This document shows, piece after piece, positions 10,823 through 21,987 of a stretch of 64,000 nt of DNA. Position 1 is the first letter of the stretch. The number at the start of each line of letters is the position of its first letter. Below the pieces are notes generated by a model that saw nothing but the letters and a program-made list of their open reading frames with translations, ran no database searches and was not told where the DNA came from. Position numbers and translations under genes: made by a program. Where the stretch lies: the NCBI RefSeq assembly GCF_905475345.1, contig NC_066587.1:16136058-16200057 (forward strand), in the 5' to 3' direction. The stretch is from Vespula vulgaris (taxonomy: Eukaryota; Arthropoda; Insecta; Hymenoptera; Vespidae).

Positions 10823-12418
10823 TTACTCCACTGTGATCGTAGTAAAGCGTTTGGGCCGTTTACCAGCTTTTTGTTTTCTATGAACATTAACGTCTTTCTT
10901 GTCGGTATAAGAGGAGGATCCACAAGATTCCATCGAGCTGTCTGAATTGCATACATTTTGTTCTAATTTTCGTTTCCTTGATCTTGTAACCGGTCCATTT
11001 CTATTGCTACTGCTATTACTCTGATAGGATGATTCGCCGTCAAGGTCGTTGTGTCTCTTGTGTCGTTTAGTTTTAGAACATCCCTGTTGATACGGATCGT
11101 CATCGGTCATGTCACGTTTGCGTCGTTTCGACTTTCCTTCTGGATGTCGATGATTATTTATTTTTGGAGAATTGGAATCGGAGGAAGACGACAATGAACT
11201 CAGATATTCGTTAACTTTCTCCTCTCCAAAGTCAAAAGCAATAGGTTGAGCCGGTGATGCAGAAGTAGTTACGTTGGTGCTCGTGCTGGATGGTCGCACC
11301 AACGGAACTGAAAGAGTCGAGGAAGTTGTAGATGCCGAAGAGGATACCGAACTAGATGTCGATCGTTTGTGTAATTTACGTCTTTGAGCTAACTTCGCTC
11401 CATCCACTTCTCGTAAACGAAAACCTTCGAGTTTGTCTGATGATGATGTAGGAGGATACGTGGAAGTATTGTCCGAAACATTTGGATCGGTCATGTTGGT
11501 TGACTCCATTAACCAAGGATGATTGGCAAGGCCCATAGCGGTGAGTCTTTTGTTCGGATCGACCGTTAATAAACCTTTTACCACTTGCTTGGCTAACGGT
11601 GATATATGACACCAATTGTTAGAGTCGAAATTAATCTCGCCAGATCTTATGCGAGAAGCTAGATCTGGCGAGCCACTGACAAATAATGTGTTACGGAATA
11701 ATATGGAATACAAAATTGCACCTAAACTCCATAGATCGCAACTCTGATCGTATCCCTGTCTGGCGATAACCTCCGGCGCTGCATAAGGAAGCGTAAAACA
11801 AGGCGTGTGAAGTGGCTCGCAACCACGTTTTATCCTAGCGAAACCAAAATCAACAATCTTCACTGGCGAGTCCTCGCCTTCGTGAACGAAGACAATATTT
11901 TCTGGTTTAAGATCTCGATGAACAACGCCACGAGCGTGCATGAAACGTACCGCGGACGCCAATTGCCTCATTACACGACTTGCCTGTTGCTCGGTGAACG
12001 GCCTTGGTCTTCTTAACAATTCACCTCCAGAGAGTAACTCCATCACTAGATATGTATGCGCTCTATCTTGATGTACTTCGAGCAACTTGACAACGTTTGG
12101 ATGGCCTTGGCAACTACGTAGCAAGCTAGCTTCTCTACCACAATCCATGCGTCTACTAACGATCTTCACAGCAAATTCCTGGGCTGTTTTTCTATGCCGA
12201 CATTTACGACATACCGAAAAACTTCCATCACCTAATGCTTCCTCTCGTAGATCAAGCTCATACGTTTGAAAGAACGTTGACTCTTCGAAACGTGCTGCTA
12301 GAACGTCCGATGCTGATGGCCTTTGAGAATCGGTTGTAGCTTCTGTTTCCTCTAAGAAGATATCTCTGCTTACTACGTTCTCGCTGAATAATATCGATGG
12401 TGCCACGTAAGAATAGCC
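10823..12418 (-). CDS. JIL-1: JIL-1 coding exon 7: hydrophobic motif, C-terminal kinase, basic tail
   Basis: Residues 426-956. The exon opens with GYSYVAPSILF; Ser428 corresponds to the MSK1 hydrophobic-motif Ser376. The C-terminal kinase is intact by motif: glycine loop LGDGSFSVCRK, ATP-binding Lys510 (FAVKIV), catalytic Asp594 in HRDLKPEN, DFG Asp615, activation-loop Thr630 in LHTPCFTLPYAAPE (equivalent of the ERK/p38 site Thr581 in MSK1), and VDPNKRL. After REVDGAKLAQRRKLHKRSTS, which parallels the MSK tail, come about 190 residues rich in Ser with basic clusters KSKRRKR, KTKRHKRH, RSRKRK and KRPKR, probable nuclear localisation or chromatin-binding segments. Acceptor ag is at 12420-12419; the stop is at 10825-10823. 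Confidence 0.96.
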   Translation of the reverse strand, partial: GYSYVAPSILFSENVVSRDIFLEETEATTDSQRPSASDVLAARFEESTFFQTYELDLREEALGDGSFSVCRKCRHRKTAQEFAVKIVSRRMDCGREASLLRSCQGHPNVVKLLEVHQDRAHTYLVMELLSGGELLRRPRPFTEQQASRVMRQLASAVRFMHARGVVHRDLKPENIVFVHEGEDSPVKIVDFGFARIKRGCEPLHTPCFTLPYAAPEVIARQGYDQSCDLWSLGAILYSILFRNTLFVSGSPDLASRIRSGEINFDSNNWCHISPLAKQVVKGLLTVDPNKRLTAMGLANHPWLMESTNMTDPNVSDNTSTYPPTSSSDKLEGFRLREVDGAKLAQRRKLHKRSTSSSVSSSASTTSSTLSVPLVRPSSTSTNVTTSASPAQPIAFDFGEEKVNEYLSSLSSSSDSNSPKINNHRHPEGKSKRRKRDMTDDDPYQQGCSKTKRHKRHNDLDGESSYQSNSSSNRNGPVTRSRKRKLEQNVCNSDSSMESCGSSSYTDKKDVNVHRKQKAGKRPKRFTTITVE

Positions 12419-12657
12419 CTGTTAAAGTAATCATGAAAATTTTTCTTTAACGATGAACGAACGTAGATATATCGTACTGAAATATGTCAGAGATAAATCT
12501 CCGGTTAGAGACAAGTGACTCGAGTTAAGAGTAGAAAGAAAGAAAAAGAAAAGAAAAGAAAAGACTGAAGATTGAAAACACAGAGAGAAAGATAGAAAAA
12601 GAAAATAAGAAAAAAAGAAAATCATAAGCAATGATAGAAAGAATAAAGTTGTCTTAC
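12419..12657 (-). other. JIL-1 intron 6 (239 bp)
   Basis: A short GT/AG intron, A/G-rich at 12535-12620 on the plus strand. Nothing else was seen. Confidence 0.9.
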
Positions 12658-13086
12658 TCGAAAGATTTTGTCGTGATTAGGTGGTACAACTGCCGGACTG
12701 TCAGCGGCAACCATTTTTGTAAATTCGTCCGAGAAATTACTGGTATCAAGTTCGTGCGTGATACGTGGCACGAACGGCGGAGCGATTTGTCGTTTTTCTA
12801 AAGCATCCCAAGTGAAAGGTGGCGGTGCTTTTTTAAAGAATGGATGTTCTTTCAATTCCTTGGCGTCACGTGGTCCACCACCCAGTCTTTGACGTGGATC
12901 CTTCACCAACAAACGCGAGATAAAGTTTCTTACTGTTGGATTAAGATGACTGGGTATCGGTGGCTCGGTCTTTAATATTCTCCTTGAGATCTCCTGCTGG
13001 GTATTTTTCTCTCCCTCGACCGTAAAAGGAGAGGCGCCAGTGAGAAGCTCGTAAGTTAGCACGCCTACACTCCACCAATCCACAGC
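12658..13086 (-). CDS. JIL-1: JIL-1 coding exon 6: N-terminal kinase C-lobe and AGC tail
   Basis: Residues 283-425, 143 codons, phase 0 at both ends. It begins AVDWWSVGVLTYELLTGASPF, the kinase F-helix region, then gives RLLVKDPRQRLGGGPRDAKE and the AGC C-tail with the turn motif at Ser412 (ADSPAVVP), ending NHDKIFR. Joined to exon 7 this makes the hydrophobic motif FRGYSY. Acceptor ATTACAG precedes 13086; donor GTAAG follows 12658. Confidence 0.96.
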
Positions 13087-13289
13087 CTGTAATACCCAAC
13101 AATTTATTATCAATAAATAAAATACTTTTCTCCATTTATATGTATATATGTATATAAAAATTAAAAAAATGTATATATATATATAAATGATGTTATATAT
13201 TTTATATATATGTATATTATATATATATATATATATATATAGTCGTTAATTAGGATCGTTAGTATCACTTTTTATCAACGTTCTATCTA

Positions 13290-13405
13290 TAGGACGGGTC
13301 AAAAGTCCCTAGGTAGACCGAAAGTTTCTTAAAGATTAATTACTCTTTTTTCAAGATTTTATAGGCTAATTTTGTTCTTCTCCTCTCAGATTATAAAACT
13401 TCAAA
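13290..13405. mobile_element. MITE family copy (5' part, truncated)
   Basis: It begins taggacgggtcaaaagtccc, with a second partial start (gtagaccgaaagtttcttaa) 17 bp on, then attaattactcttttttcaa. The right terminus is missing. It is located in JIL-1 intron 5. Confidence 0.5.
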
Positions 13406-13440
13406 TTATCACGAAATAAAAAATTAAATTCCACATATAA

Positions 13441-13445
<5 letters not shown>

Positions 13446-13489
<44 letters not shown>
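13446..13489. repeat. (TA)n microsatellite
   Basis: A 44-bp uninterrupted TA tract in JIL-1 intron 5. Confidence 0.9.
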
Positions 13490-13494
<5 letters not shown>

Positions 13495-13640
13495 AAATTA
13501 TAGAAACTAGTCAGGACGTTGTTGATTAGGGTCGTTAGAACATCCTTGTTTTTATTAACATCGTATCTGTTTCGTGTTATCATTTATCTTTTATTCTTAC
13601 TTCCTCCTCTCTTTTTATTTCTCTATTAATTTTTTTATTT

Positions 13641-13672
<32 letters not shown>

Positions 13673-13826
13673 TCATTTATTTGATATAATTACGAAATGA
13701 TTAGGATTATTCTCGACGATGGGTAATAAAATTAGCATTGATCTATTGGATACGTAAATTAGTAGGCATACGTATGTGTTACGTAAAAGGCATATTAGGA
13801 AATAAAATATAAACATCCTCACTCAC

Positions 13827-14027
13827 AATATCGTGGCCTGCGGAGCCCCCTCGTACCACTTCCGGTGCCATGTACTCGATAGTACCGCAAAACGAATATG
13901 CTCGTGCGTTGCTATCTCTTTCATGCGGTAAGAATTCTTTACTCAATCCAAAGTCTGTAAGGACTATATGTCCTTCTCTATCGAGTAGTATATTCTCTAG
14001 TTTGATGTCTCTATATATGATACCCAA
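13827..14027 (-). CDS. JIL-1: JIL-1 coding exon 5: catalytic and activation loops
   Basis: Residues 216-282, 67 codons, phase 0. It carries the AGC catalytic loop IIYRDIKLEN (Asp222), DFGLSKEF (Asp240), the activation-segment Ser260 in AYSFCGTIEYMAPE (MSK1 Ser212 equivalent) and RGGSAGHD. The acceptor TTTCTTTCAG and the donor att|GTGAGT are both canonical. Compared with MSK1 the activation segment has a few extra residues (HERDSNAR). Confidence 0.96.
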
Positions 14028-15005
14028 CTGAAAGAAAGAGAATATTTTTGTTTTATTATATCATTCATCGTCGAGTTATTCGAATAAGCCAATTGAAAAT
14101 ACAGGATACGGTATTAAAAATTCTTACGATATTTTACAAATAAATAAACCTTTTTCGAAACATTTTACCCTTGCAGATAATGTTATAATTTGAAGAACAA
14201 GAAAAAAATCAGTGACTGAAGAGTCTTCGTAAACTATTAATTGATTTTTCAAATCACCTTGGACACTTATCAATATCCTGTAAACGCTACAATTCTTTTT
14301 TTCTCTTTTTTGATTCGATTCGAAATAAACAAAAAAAAAAGAAAAATCGAGATGAATAATAATACGTATTTTTTTTCAAACTCTCGGAATAAACCATCAT
14401 AAATGCATGTGTCATCAATAATACTGCCTTGGAAAATACAACTCGACCTTATTTTCAGACATAATCAATATTTGTAGTATCCAAATATAATCACGAAGGA
14501 ATACGCTAAACGTTACACGTCGATCGATAGAGCTATCGATTTTATTAGAGTATTCCAAAAATACTATATTATTACCACTATTGTTATAATACGATTCGAA
14601 ACTCGATAAATTAATAGCGAGTCTGGTAAACCGAGATAATCGTCTATATTGACGACAATCAATGTCATCGTCGTAATCATTATTACCGTCGTCATATCTC
14701 TCTGATGATCAGGCAAAAGAGTACAACTTAAATTTTCTATCTACTTATTACTTATGTATATATTTACTTATGGATATTTTATAAGCCCAATTAAACGATA
14801 CATACATATATAAATATTTAACGTTATCAACTTTCACATTTAAAATCTAACATTTAAGAAATCTGCTTTCCCAATATATTTTATACTACGTTTAATATTA
14901 GACAAGTGTTTCTTCTCGGGAAAACTTAGTAATTATAATTTATTAATAGACTTTTTTTTGCCTGTCCATCAAAAGTATAATTATAATATTCATTGTAGAA
15001 TTTAC
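14028..15005 (-). other. JIL-1 intron 4 (978 bp)
   Basis: AT-rich and mostly unique sequence without long microsatellites. A moderately complex part at 14430-14710 holds no coding frame that I recognise. Confidence 0.85.
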
Positions 15006-15121
15006 CTTGTGCAAACGTTCCAAAGCCAAAATTACTTCGCCGATATAAATCCTTACTTCGTCTTCGGTAAAATGTTCTCGTTGATATAAATGAGTAAACA
15101 ATTCGCCTCCGCTAACATAAT
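15006..15121 (-). CDS. JIL-1: JIL-1 coding exon 4: hinge and helix D-E
   Basis: Residues 177-215. The first two bases complete Asp177, giving LILDYVSGGELFTHL across the junction. It continues through the helix-E segment EVILALERLHK, followed directly by donor GTAAAT. The length of 116 nt fits phase 1 to phase 0. The acceptor is AATTTTCAG. Confidence 0.95.
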
Positions 15122-15599
15122 CTGAAAATTCCAATATTATATTTTTTTCGACTTCGAAAAGAATAAGAAGAAGAAGAAATAGAAGAAATAGAAAAAAAAA
15201 GATAGAAAAAGAGTATTATCAACGATTCTCTGACTTACCTAAAATTAAATGTAATTTGGCGTCAGTTTGAAAAGCATAATGGAGCGTCACTAAAAAAGGA
15301 CTGTCCCTAACAGCTTCGAGAACTTGTCTCTCGGTCTTCGTATGTTCCGTTGTTTTTTTCTTTTGTACAATCGAGGCTTTTTTCAAAACCTTCATGGCAT
15401 AAAGACGACCAGCATCGGTTCCCATTCTTTTTCGTACCAGAAACACTTTACCGTAAGCTGCAAAGTCGATCAATAGAAGAGACATACGTTCATCGTATCG
15501 ATCCTAATTTTTTTTTCTTTTTTTTATTCTTTTTTGCCATTTTTTTTCGTCGACGGGGGTTGTCTTCGAGATATATTAAGAAAAAGGGACGGGTTAGTC

Positions 15600-15638
<39 letters not shown>

Positions 15639-15814
15639 GGTGGGGTAAACAAAAAAAAGAAAAAAACATTGTTAACAAATTGAGATTACAAATATCGAGT
15701 ATTTTCTAAAGGAATCACGTAACTTTCGCAACATGAAGTCCCAGGAAAAAAAAAGGAGAGTTTCGAATCTTTTTTTTTTTTCCTTTTTCTTTTTTTTATA
15801 AATCGATTACATAC
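15122..15814 (-). other. JIL-1 introns 3 (15122-15238) and 2 (15458-15814)
   Basis: This span brackets exon 3 (15239-15457). Intron 2 carries a (GA)n tract at about 15605-15639 and T-rich tracts at 15507-15547 and 15769-15798. Intron 3 is 117 bp, rich in GAA. Confidence 0.8.
15239..15457 (-). CDS. JIL-1: JIL-1 coding exon 3: glycine loop, ATP-Lys, helix C
   Basis: Residues 104-176, in phase with both neighbours. It contains AYGKVFLVRK (the end of the glycine-rich loop), YAMKVLKKA with ATP-binding Lys126, an RSK/MSK-like Lys-rich stretch, helix-C TERQVLEAVRDSPFLVTLHY and the strand AKLHLIL. The acceptor is GACTTTGCAG and the donor g|GTAAG. Confidence 0.96.
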
Positions 15815-15889
15815 CTCCCGTACCCAAGACCTTCAATAAGTCGAAATGAGACATGTCCACTCTTTGACCACCACTGTCTTCGAGATTCA
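15815..15889 (-). CDS. JIL-1: JIL-1 coding exon 2: start of N-terminal kinase
   Basis: A 75-nt exon, phase 1 to phase 1, encoding residues 79-103: NLEDSGGQRVDMSHFDLLKV, then LGTG of the glycine loop. MSK proteins have a matching FELLKVLGTG segment. The acceptor is TTTTGATTACAG and the donor g|GTATGT. Its incoming phase requires an upstream exon ending in one base, which exon 1 supplies. Confidence 0.93.
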
Positions 15890-16747
15890 CTGTAATCAAA
15901 AGACAAAAAAATGGATTAGTATTATTAACACTGTCTCCTCCCAGTAAATGGATTTTTCTTTCTTCTTTTTTTTAAATTTTCTTATTTAATTAATTCGGGT
16001 TTCGATCGGTCAAATTTTTGTTATCTCAATGTATCAAAGTTTGAATGACATCGAATCTAATTGAATCGAATCAAATCGAAAATTTTTCGACAGAAACGAA
16101 AGGACTTTCTCGCAATACGTACGAGAAATTTATTCCTCGTCGCAAAGCAAATTCATCATGAAGCGTTAAGTGTCACAGGGAAATCGAGATGGAGTCAATT
16201 AAGCGTGAACGTTTTCAATCCGACAGCTGTCCTCGTAATAAAATCAGGTGTTAACAAATTTGCTTGAGTATAATCTATCGTCTGCGTTATTTCCTGTGCT
16301 TGTTCGTTCGCTCGCTCGTTTGTTTGTTTGTTTGTTTGTTTTCCTGCTTGCTGTACTTATTACTTATAGTTAGATTAGAAATTCTTAAAGTATAAACTAC
16401 GAACCTATCGGTCGAGAGAAGGAGAGATAGTTGTGATAAATATTAAAATATAATAATAATTTACACACGTTTCTTAAAAAAGTTTTACTCGTCCAATTAT
16501 TACTTCCAATTTCTTTTTTATTTTCACGCTAACATCTTTTATGTAGGCCATATATCAAAATAAATTTTGTATTGGTCGCTTATCAATCTATTTTCGAAAT
16601 AGCAATTACATTTTTGAACGGATAACGAAAAACGATCGTTTTCGAAATTAGGTCTCGACCCGTAAAACTTTCGAAAGCCCTGATTTATGTATGTGGATCA
16701 TTCTCAATGACGTTCGAGCTTCCATGCTCTCTTTTATTCAATGATTG

Positions 16748-16753
16748 AGAGAC

Positions 16754-16803
<50 letters not shown>
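16748..16803. repeat. (AG)n microsatellite
   Basis: An AG tract of about 55 bp with two GACA interruptions at the left. Confidence 0.9.
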
Positions 16804-16806
<3 letters not shown>

Positions 16807-17302
16807 AAAAAAAAGAAAAAGAAATCTTTAAGGCCGAGCTTTCAACATAACACAACCTCGTCGTCCTATTTCCATCGTAAACAAAACGTCGTTAAGATTG
16901 AAAAACAAAAGTATTTTTAATCTCTATATCGGAATCCATTTATAAATTATTATTCGTCAACTACATAATTTTTAATGATCCTATAAATGAAAATTAAACA
17001 TTAAAACAAAAGAATTATATTTAATTAATTATCTGTCAAATTAATATCAACGACATTTATTCTTAAGGATTTGTTAGAAATAAAATAAAATAAAAAAAGA
17101 AATAGAAAAACAAAATTTGGAATAACATAACCTCGAAAAAGAATAAAGAAAACAAAAAGAAAAAGATCAGAACTCGGATAAAGACTCGTCACGACATCTG
17201 TAGGAACATGTATGAAATTGTTACGACACAAACAACTTTGATACGTTCAAATGCGCGAAAGTAACATTATAATTTTTAATAAAAACGAAAAATACGAAAC
17301 AC

Positions 17303-17520
17303 ACACGGAGTGTGCAAAAGATATACCTAGGTAATATGTAAATAATAGATTACACTTTTTTCTCCCGAGAATTATTTACGTTTCCAATTAATCTTGTAGT
17401 TTTGATAATTTTACCGGGAGCAAAAAACAAAAAACAGAAAAGTTAACCTACAAAAAGTTTAAAAAAAAAAAGTAATTCATTTTTACAATCGCTTTTAGTA
17501 ACTTTTGACCAGTCCTGTAT
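17303..17520. mobile_element. MITE family copy
   Basis: The left end is cacggagtgtgcaaaagata and tacctaggtaat. The right end is acttttgaccagtcctgta preceded by tcatttttacaatcg. The ends are inverted repeats of each other, and the length of about 218 bp matches the best copy at 63135. Confidence 0.6.
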
Positions 17521-17529
17521 CATTGATGT

Positions 17530-17533
<4 letters not shown>

Positions 17534-17607
<74 letters not shown>
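17534..17607. repeat. (TC)n microsatellite
   Basis: A 74-bp perfect TC tract, starting 14 bp after the MITE at 17303-17520. It makes long Ser/Leu or Arg/Glu open frames that are artefacts. Confidence 0.95.
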
Positions 17608-17609
<2 letters not shown>

Positions 17610-17776
17610 TGTGTGTCTATCTCTTTTTCTCTTTTTTTCTTTTATTGTTACTGGCGTGTACATCCATCGATGTTGGGCGGTTAAGAACACCGATTGGAAT
17701 GCCACTTATTTCAAAGTGTCGTGCGCACAAACGTATGTAAGTAAGTATGTACATGAGTATCAAAAGCAAGCTAGCA

Positions 17777-17777
17777 T

Positions 17778-17819
<42 letters not shown>

Positions 17820-17862
17820 GAGCAAGCAAGCAAGCAAGCGAGCAAGCAAGCGAGCAAGCAAG
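17777..17862. repeat. (CAAG)n tetranucleotide repeat
   Basis: About 21 CAAG units with three CGAG variants. Because 4 is not a multiple of 3, every frame stays open, giving spurious Lys-Gln-Ala-Ser or Cys-Leu-Ala repeats. Confidence 0.95.
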
Positions 17863-18245
17863 AGCACACCTGCAATACGGATAATGTCCGCAGGTGTTCG
17901 CCGTTGGGGGGAAAAGGGTGGTGGGAGGGGTTCAGGGGTCGGGGGGAGGAGGAGAGAGGGGAAAAAAGAGGAAGGAGAAGCGCACATGTGGTAAACGCGT
18001 GTGCACTGTGCATACTCCACACGTTGCTTATCGAGCAACGTTGCAGCATCGTTGCAGTTGCAATTGCAGTTATAGCTGTAGCAACGCTAAAACGCAACCC
18101 AGACGTAAATGTAAATGAAAATGGAAACGCAAACGTAATCACAATAGCAAACGCGGAATCTCGAAATAACCGAAGGGAATTATTAAAATGTACAAATAAA
18201 AATAATATGTAATGATTTTATATAGAGTAAAGGAGAGAAAGATGA

Positions 18246-18246
18246 G

Positions 18247-18292
<46 letters not shown>
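18246..18292. repeat. Compound (GT)n-(AG)n microsatellite
   Basis: A 17-bp GT tract runs directly into about 28 bp of AG. Confidence 0.9.
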
Positions 18293-18297
<5 letters not shown>

Positions 18298-18863
18298 GAT
18301 ATAAGTTTTTTCAGTAAATTTTATTGCAACCAACGCTTGAATTCGATTCGACCGATTATTAATGGCGATAAAGAGGGGAAAGGTATGTGTGTGTGTGTGT
18401 GTTTGTGTAGGTAATTCTGAAGAGACGATGAATTTATGCGCGTTGTTTCATTTCGATCACACGAGATTCTCGTTGCATCGATGTTTAAATAAGAATCGAG
18501 ATAATATAACCGAGATAAGAAACGTAACATATTTGATAAGAGGCGTAACGAATTTCATTTATTTATTTACTTGTTTATTTAGTTTTTCGATTTTTTTTCT
18601 CCTTCTTCTTTCTTTTTCTTTTTCATTTTATTTTATTTTATTTTATTTTTTTATTATTCCTGCTTTGACGATATGCAAACGATACGCATCTTTGTTATTT
18701 AAAAAATTATTTTTATTATTATCGAGTAGAAAGAAGATATGTATGTAAGTTCCGTGTCGATTCTTGATTGATTGATTAATTGATTGTTCTTATTATTATT
18801 AATCACCGATATAATTATTATCATCACTTCTATTTTACGAAATACAGACTGAATGAAAAGTTC

Positions 18864-18956
18864 GTAGGTGGGTTAAAAGTCCCTAAGCGATCTCACAAAA
18901 GATTTATCATTCCTTTTTCTTGTTATCGATCACAAGGGAACTTTCGGCCCCACCTA
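18864..18956. mobile_element. MITE family copy (93 bp, clean inverted termini)
   Basis: It starts taggtgggttaaaagtccct and ends agggaactttcggccccaccta. The reverse complement of the end matches the start at most of the first 20 positions, and both ends finish in TA. It looks like an internally deleted member. Confidence 0.6.
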
Positions 18957-20693
18957 AGAATCTTCGGCTCATTCTCTGTACAACAGAAGAGAAGATTTAT
19001 TCGCGTTAATAGAGAAAGAGAAAAGAATAAAAAGTAAAAGAAGAGGGGGAGAAAAAAAAGAAACAAAAAGTTGATGTCAAAGATAATAACATTAGGAGGG
19101 AGGAGGGAGAGAAAAGCGCATATTCAAATGGACCCACTTGATTCTCTACTGCAGTGGAGCTACGTGGCAACCGAGTAATAAGCAACGATGCAACGATTTG
19201 CATGTACTTAACCTAAAAAAAAAAAAAATGATAAAAAAACTCGAGATAAAAGAATTACCGTCTAACGTGCTCGTCGCCTTGACTTTTTTTTTTGTTCTTT
19301 TTCTTTCCTTCTTTCTTTATCTTTATTTTATATGGAATATATATAATATATATGTATGCGTGTATATACGTATATGTGTATACACGTACGAATGTGTGTG
19401 TGTGTGTTTGTTTGTTCATATAAATTAGTAAAAACAAATGAGAACAGTGTTTAGTTAAGAAGATACAAGTTTTATCTTTTGTTAAAATGTTGAAAAGAGA
19501 TAGAAAAAAAGAAAGAGAAAGAAAGAGAGAGAGAGAGAGAGAAAGAAAGAAAGAAAAGCGTTCAGAATTGTTGCGTTTTTCGTGGCAAAAGGCAGACACT
19601 GAACGATATCGATTTCTGTTCAATCAAAAGTAATTGTCTTCTAGTATCTGTTCGCGCGTAGAATAGTCCGGAGTAGAGTAATAGTTAGTCTCTTTCTCTT
19701 TGGTTAAATAGCACTCGTCGTTGGTTGCTTTCACTTTCCAATACGCCGTGCTTCTGTTTAAACTTTGTGTCTGTTTTATACAATTCCTCTTTTTTTTTCT
19801 CCCTTTCTGTTCCTCTTCTTTTTTTTTTTTTCGTCTAATATACATTCGACATATATCGAACGAGAAAAGAAAAGAAGAAAAAGAGAATAGAAAAAAGCTC
19901 ATCCAACAACCTCAAGAAATTCGTAGGGAAACTCAAAATAATTCTCAAAACTCAATACCAAAAATATTCGAGTGCATCTTTCCGAATTGTTTCTAAAAAT
20001 CGATTACTCCTCTTTTTTTTTTTTTTTTTTTTCATTTTTTCTTTTAGACGTTTCAAACTTGTAATATAAAAAAAGAAAGGAAAAAAGAACAAAGAAAAAA
20101 TAATTAGTTTCAAAATTAGTCTCAATGCTTTGGAAATCGCTCGAACCACATATGCGGTTCAATTCGTACAAAAGAGGAAATGAAAAGAAGAAAAAGAAAA
20201 TAAATAAATAAATAAATCAATACATACATATATACATACATACATACATACATACATACATACGAACGGACAGAATGAAATGCAATCATCGAATTCAACG
20301 AACCGCCGAAAATTCAATAAAAGAAACGACCGTATATCGAAATATAAGTCGATAATATCTGTTATTCGGCGGCCATCTTTAAAGTTTCCAAGAGCTTCCG
20401 CATTTTCTTTCTCGAATCTTTTGAAAGAGAGAGCGAGAAAAAGAGAAAGAGAAAAAGAAAGAAAGAGAAAGAGAAAAAAAGAAAGAAAAGAAAAAGAGAA
20501 TGATACGTATATATACGTGTATAGGTACATGAACATGTAAATGTACAGACGCAAGAAGAGGGGAGGGAGAGGAACAGAGGAGAGGGTTCGTCTCTCGATC
20601 GTCCCCGGCCCTGACTGTTCCCTGAGAATTCATGTCAAGGTAGTAAAAGCGACCACGATCGCGCTCTATCACACAGTTACATACTATTTTATA

Positions 20694-20985
20694 GGTATAC
20701 GTATATATGTATGTATAAGTGTTTACATGGGACACATATACGTACATACACCTATATATGTGTATACATCTATATGCAAGTGCACGGATATATATGTGTA
20801 TATTTATATATAATGTGTGCATGTACATATATATATATATATATATCATATATACACACACCTGTGTCTGTTACATATACACACATATATACTGTTAATA
20901 CATACACAAACACATATATATATGCATGTATATACACATATACGTATATACACCCATCATATATATGTACATACATATACACGTC
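20694..20985. repeat. Alternating purine-pyrimidine (TA/CA/TG) domain
   Basis: Roughly 290 bp of interspersed TATA, TACA, CACA and GTAT units with almost no A- or T-runs. It is low complexity; open frames here (Tyr/Ile/Thr/His) are not genes. Confidence 0.8.
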
Positions 20986-21357
20986 CGTATCTGGATCGAC
21001 GGTACAAGATTCGTGTTCGGTTTTGCACGACCCACTTACGTCGACTGGAATTACCTTCTCGTGGCACTCCTTTAAACAAAATTTCGTAGAAACGTTAAGA
21101 GAAAATTCCAACGAAATCGTAAACGTTATTACATATATCGCATATCACGTCCTTGACGTCCTTGACTTTAGTTTCCTATTATATCTCGTGTTATACATTG
21201 AAATAATTAATTAACGAAGAAATCTAATCGGAATTGGAATTTTTTCTTTTTCTAGTTTTCTGTGTTTTTTTTTTTTCTTTTTCTTTTTCTTCTCAATTTT
21301 ATCGACAAACTCTTCAGAAATCTTTAAAACTCGACGGTTAAAGAGTTTCTTCTTCTT

Positions 21358-21388
<31 letters not shown>

Positions 21389-21987
21389 GAACGACAGTGA
21401 ACTTGATGAACTTCTATATTTTCGGTTGATTCGATTTATCGCTTATAAACCATTTGGTTAAGAGTTGTAGATAAAATTTGATGGATCGTAATCTTTGATC
21501 TTCAATTTTTTCATCGTAGGTTCCAAAGTATCAACCAAAAAAAATTATTTAGTACATATACGTTTATAGGTACATACACATATATACGTACGTACAATAT
21601 ATATATATATACAGTATATATACGTGTGTACCACCTTCTTTCGTCGTCGTTTGTTGTCGTCCTTGTGGAACTTACAAAGCAGTGGTTCTCATGTCAACGA
21701 ACGTTTGACAATAACTTCCTCTTAATCTTCTCTAAACACAAGACTTACTATCTAAAATTTCAAATTTCAAAAAGTCATACGTTTATATTCCTACGAAAAT
21801 ATTTGTATGGTAACAATTAGAGTCTTAAGTATTTAACAATACAATAATTCTCACCTGATACGAATAATAAAGTTTTTCTAAAACTTCGTAATAGCTCCGT
21901 AACCGATTTATTTTAAATTTTAAATATGAAAGATAGAATTTCATTTATTTTGCAAATTAACATACTAACAATTGGATTAATGAAATT

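Larger units (their letters stand above)
13087..13826 (-). other. JIL-1 intron 5 (740 bp)
   Basis: It contains (TA)n tracts at 13212-13241 and 13446-13489, a (TTTC)n tract at 13641-13674 and a truncated MITE copy at 13290-13405. No exon was seen. Confidence 0.85.

Noticed and set aside
11376..12269. Short frames antisense or shifted within JIL-1 exon 7
   Set aside because: Shadows of the real kinase frame.
16625..16685. Additional MITE fragment (tcgacccgtaaaactttcga)
   Set aside because: Match to family ends too short and without a TA terminus.
17528..17829. Long open frames across (TC)n and (CAAG)n
   Set aside because: They are produced entirely by microsatellites that lack stop codons; composition is only the repeat.
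20620..20645. lin-4/miR-125 seed-like tccctgaga
   Set aside because: Only the seed-length match is present; the rest differs from miR-125 and no complementary arm lies nearby to form a precursor. A similar ttccctgag near 9275 shows how easily this occurs by chance.
20379..21214. Several 90-167 codon frames in the TATA/CACA region
   Set aside because: Low-complexity Tyr/Ile/His/Thr translations on both strands at once.
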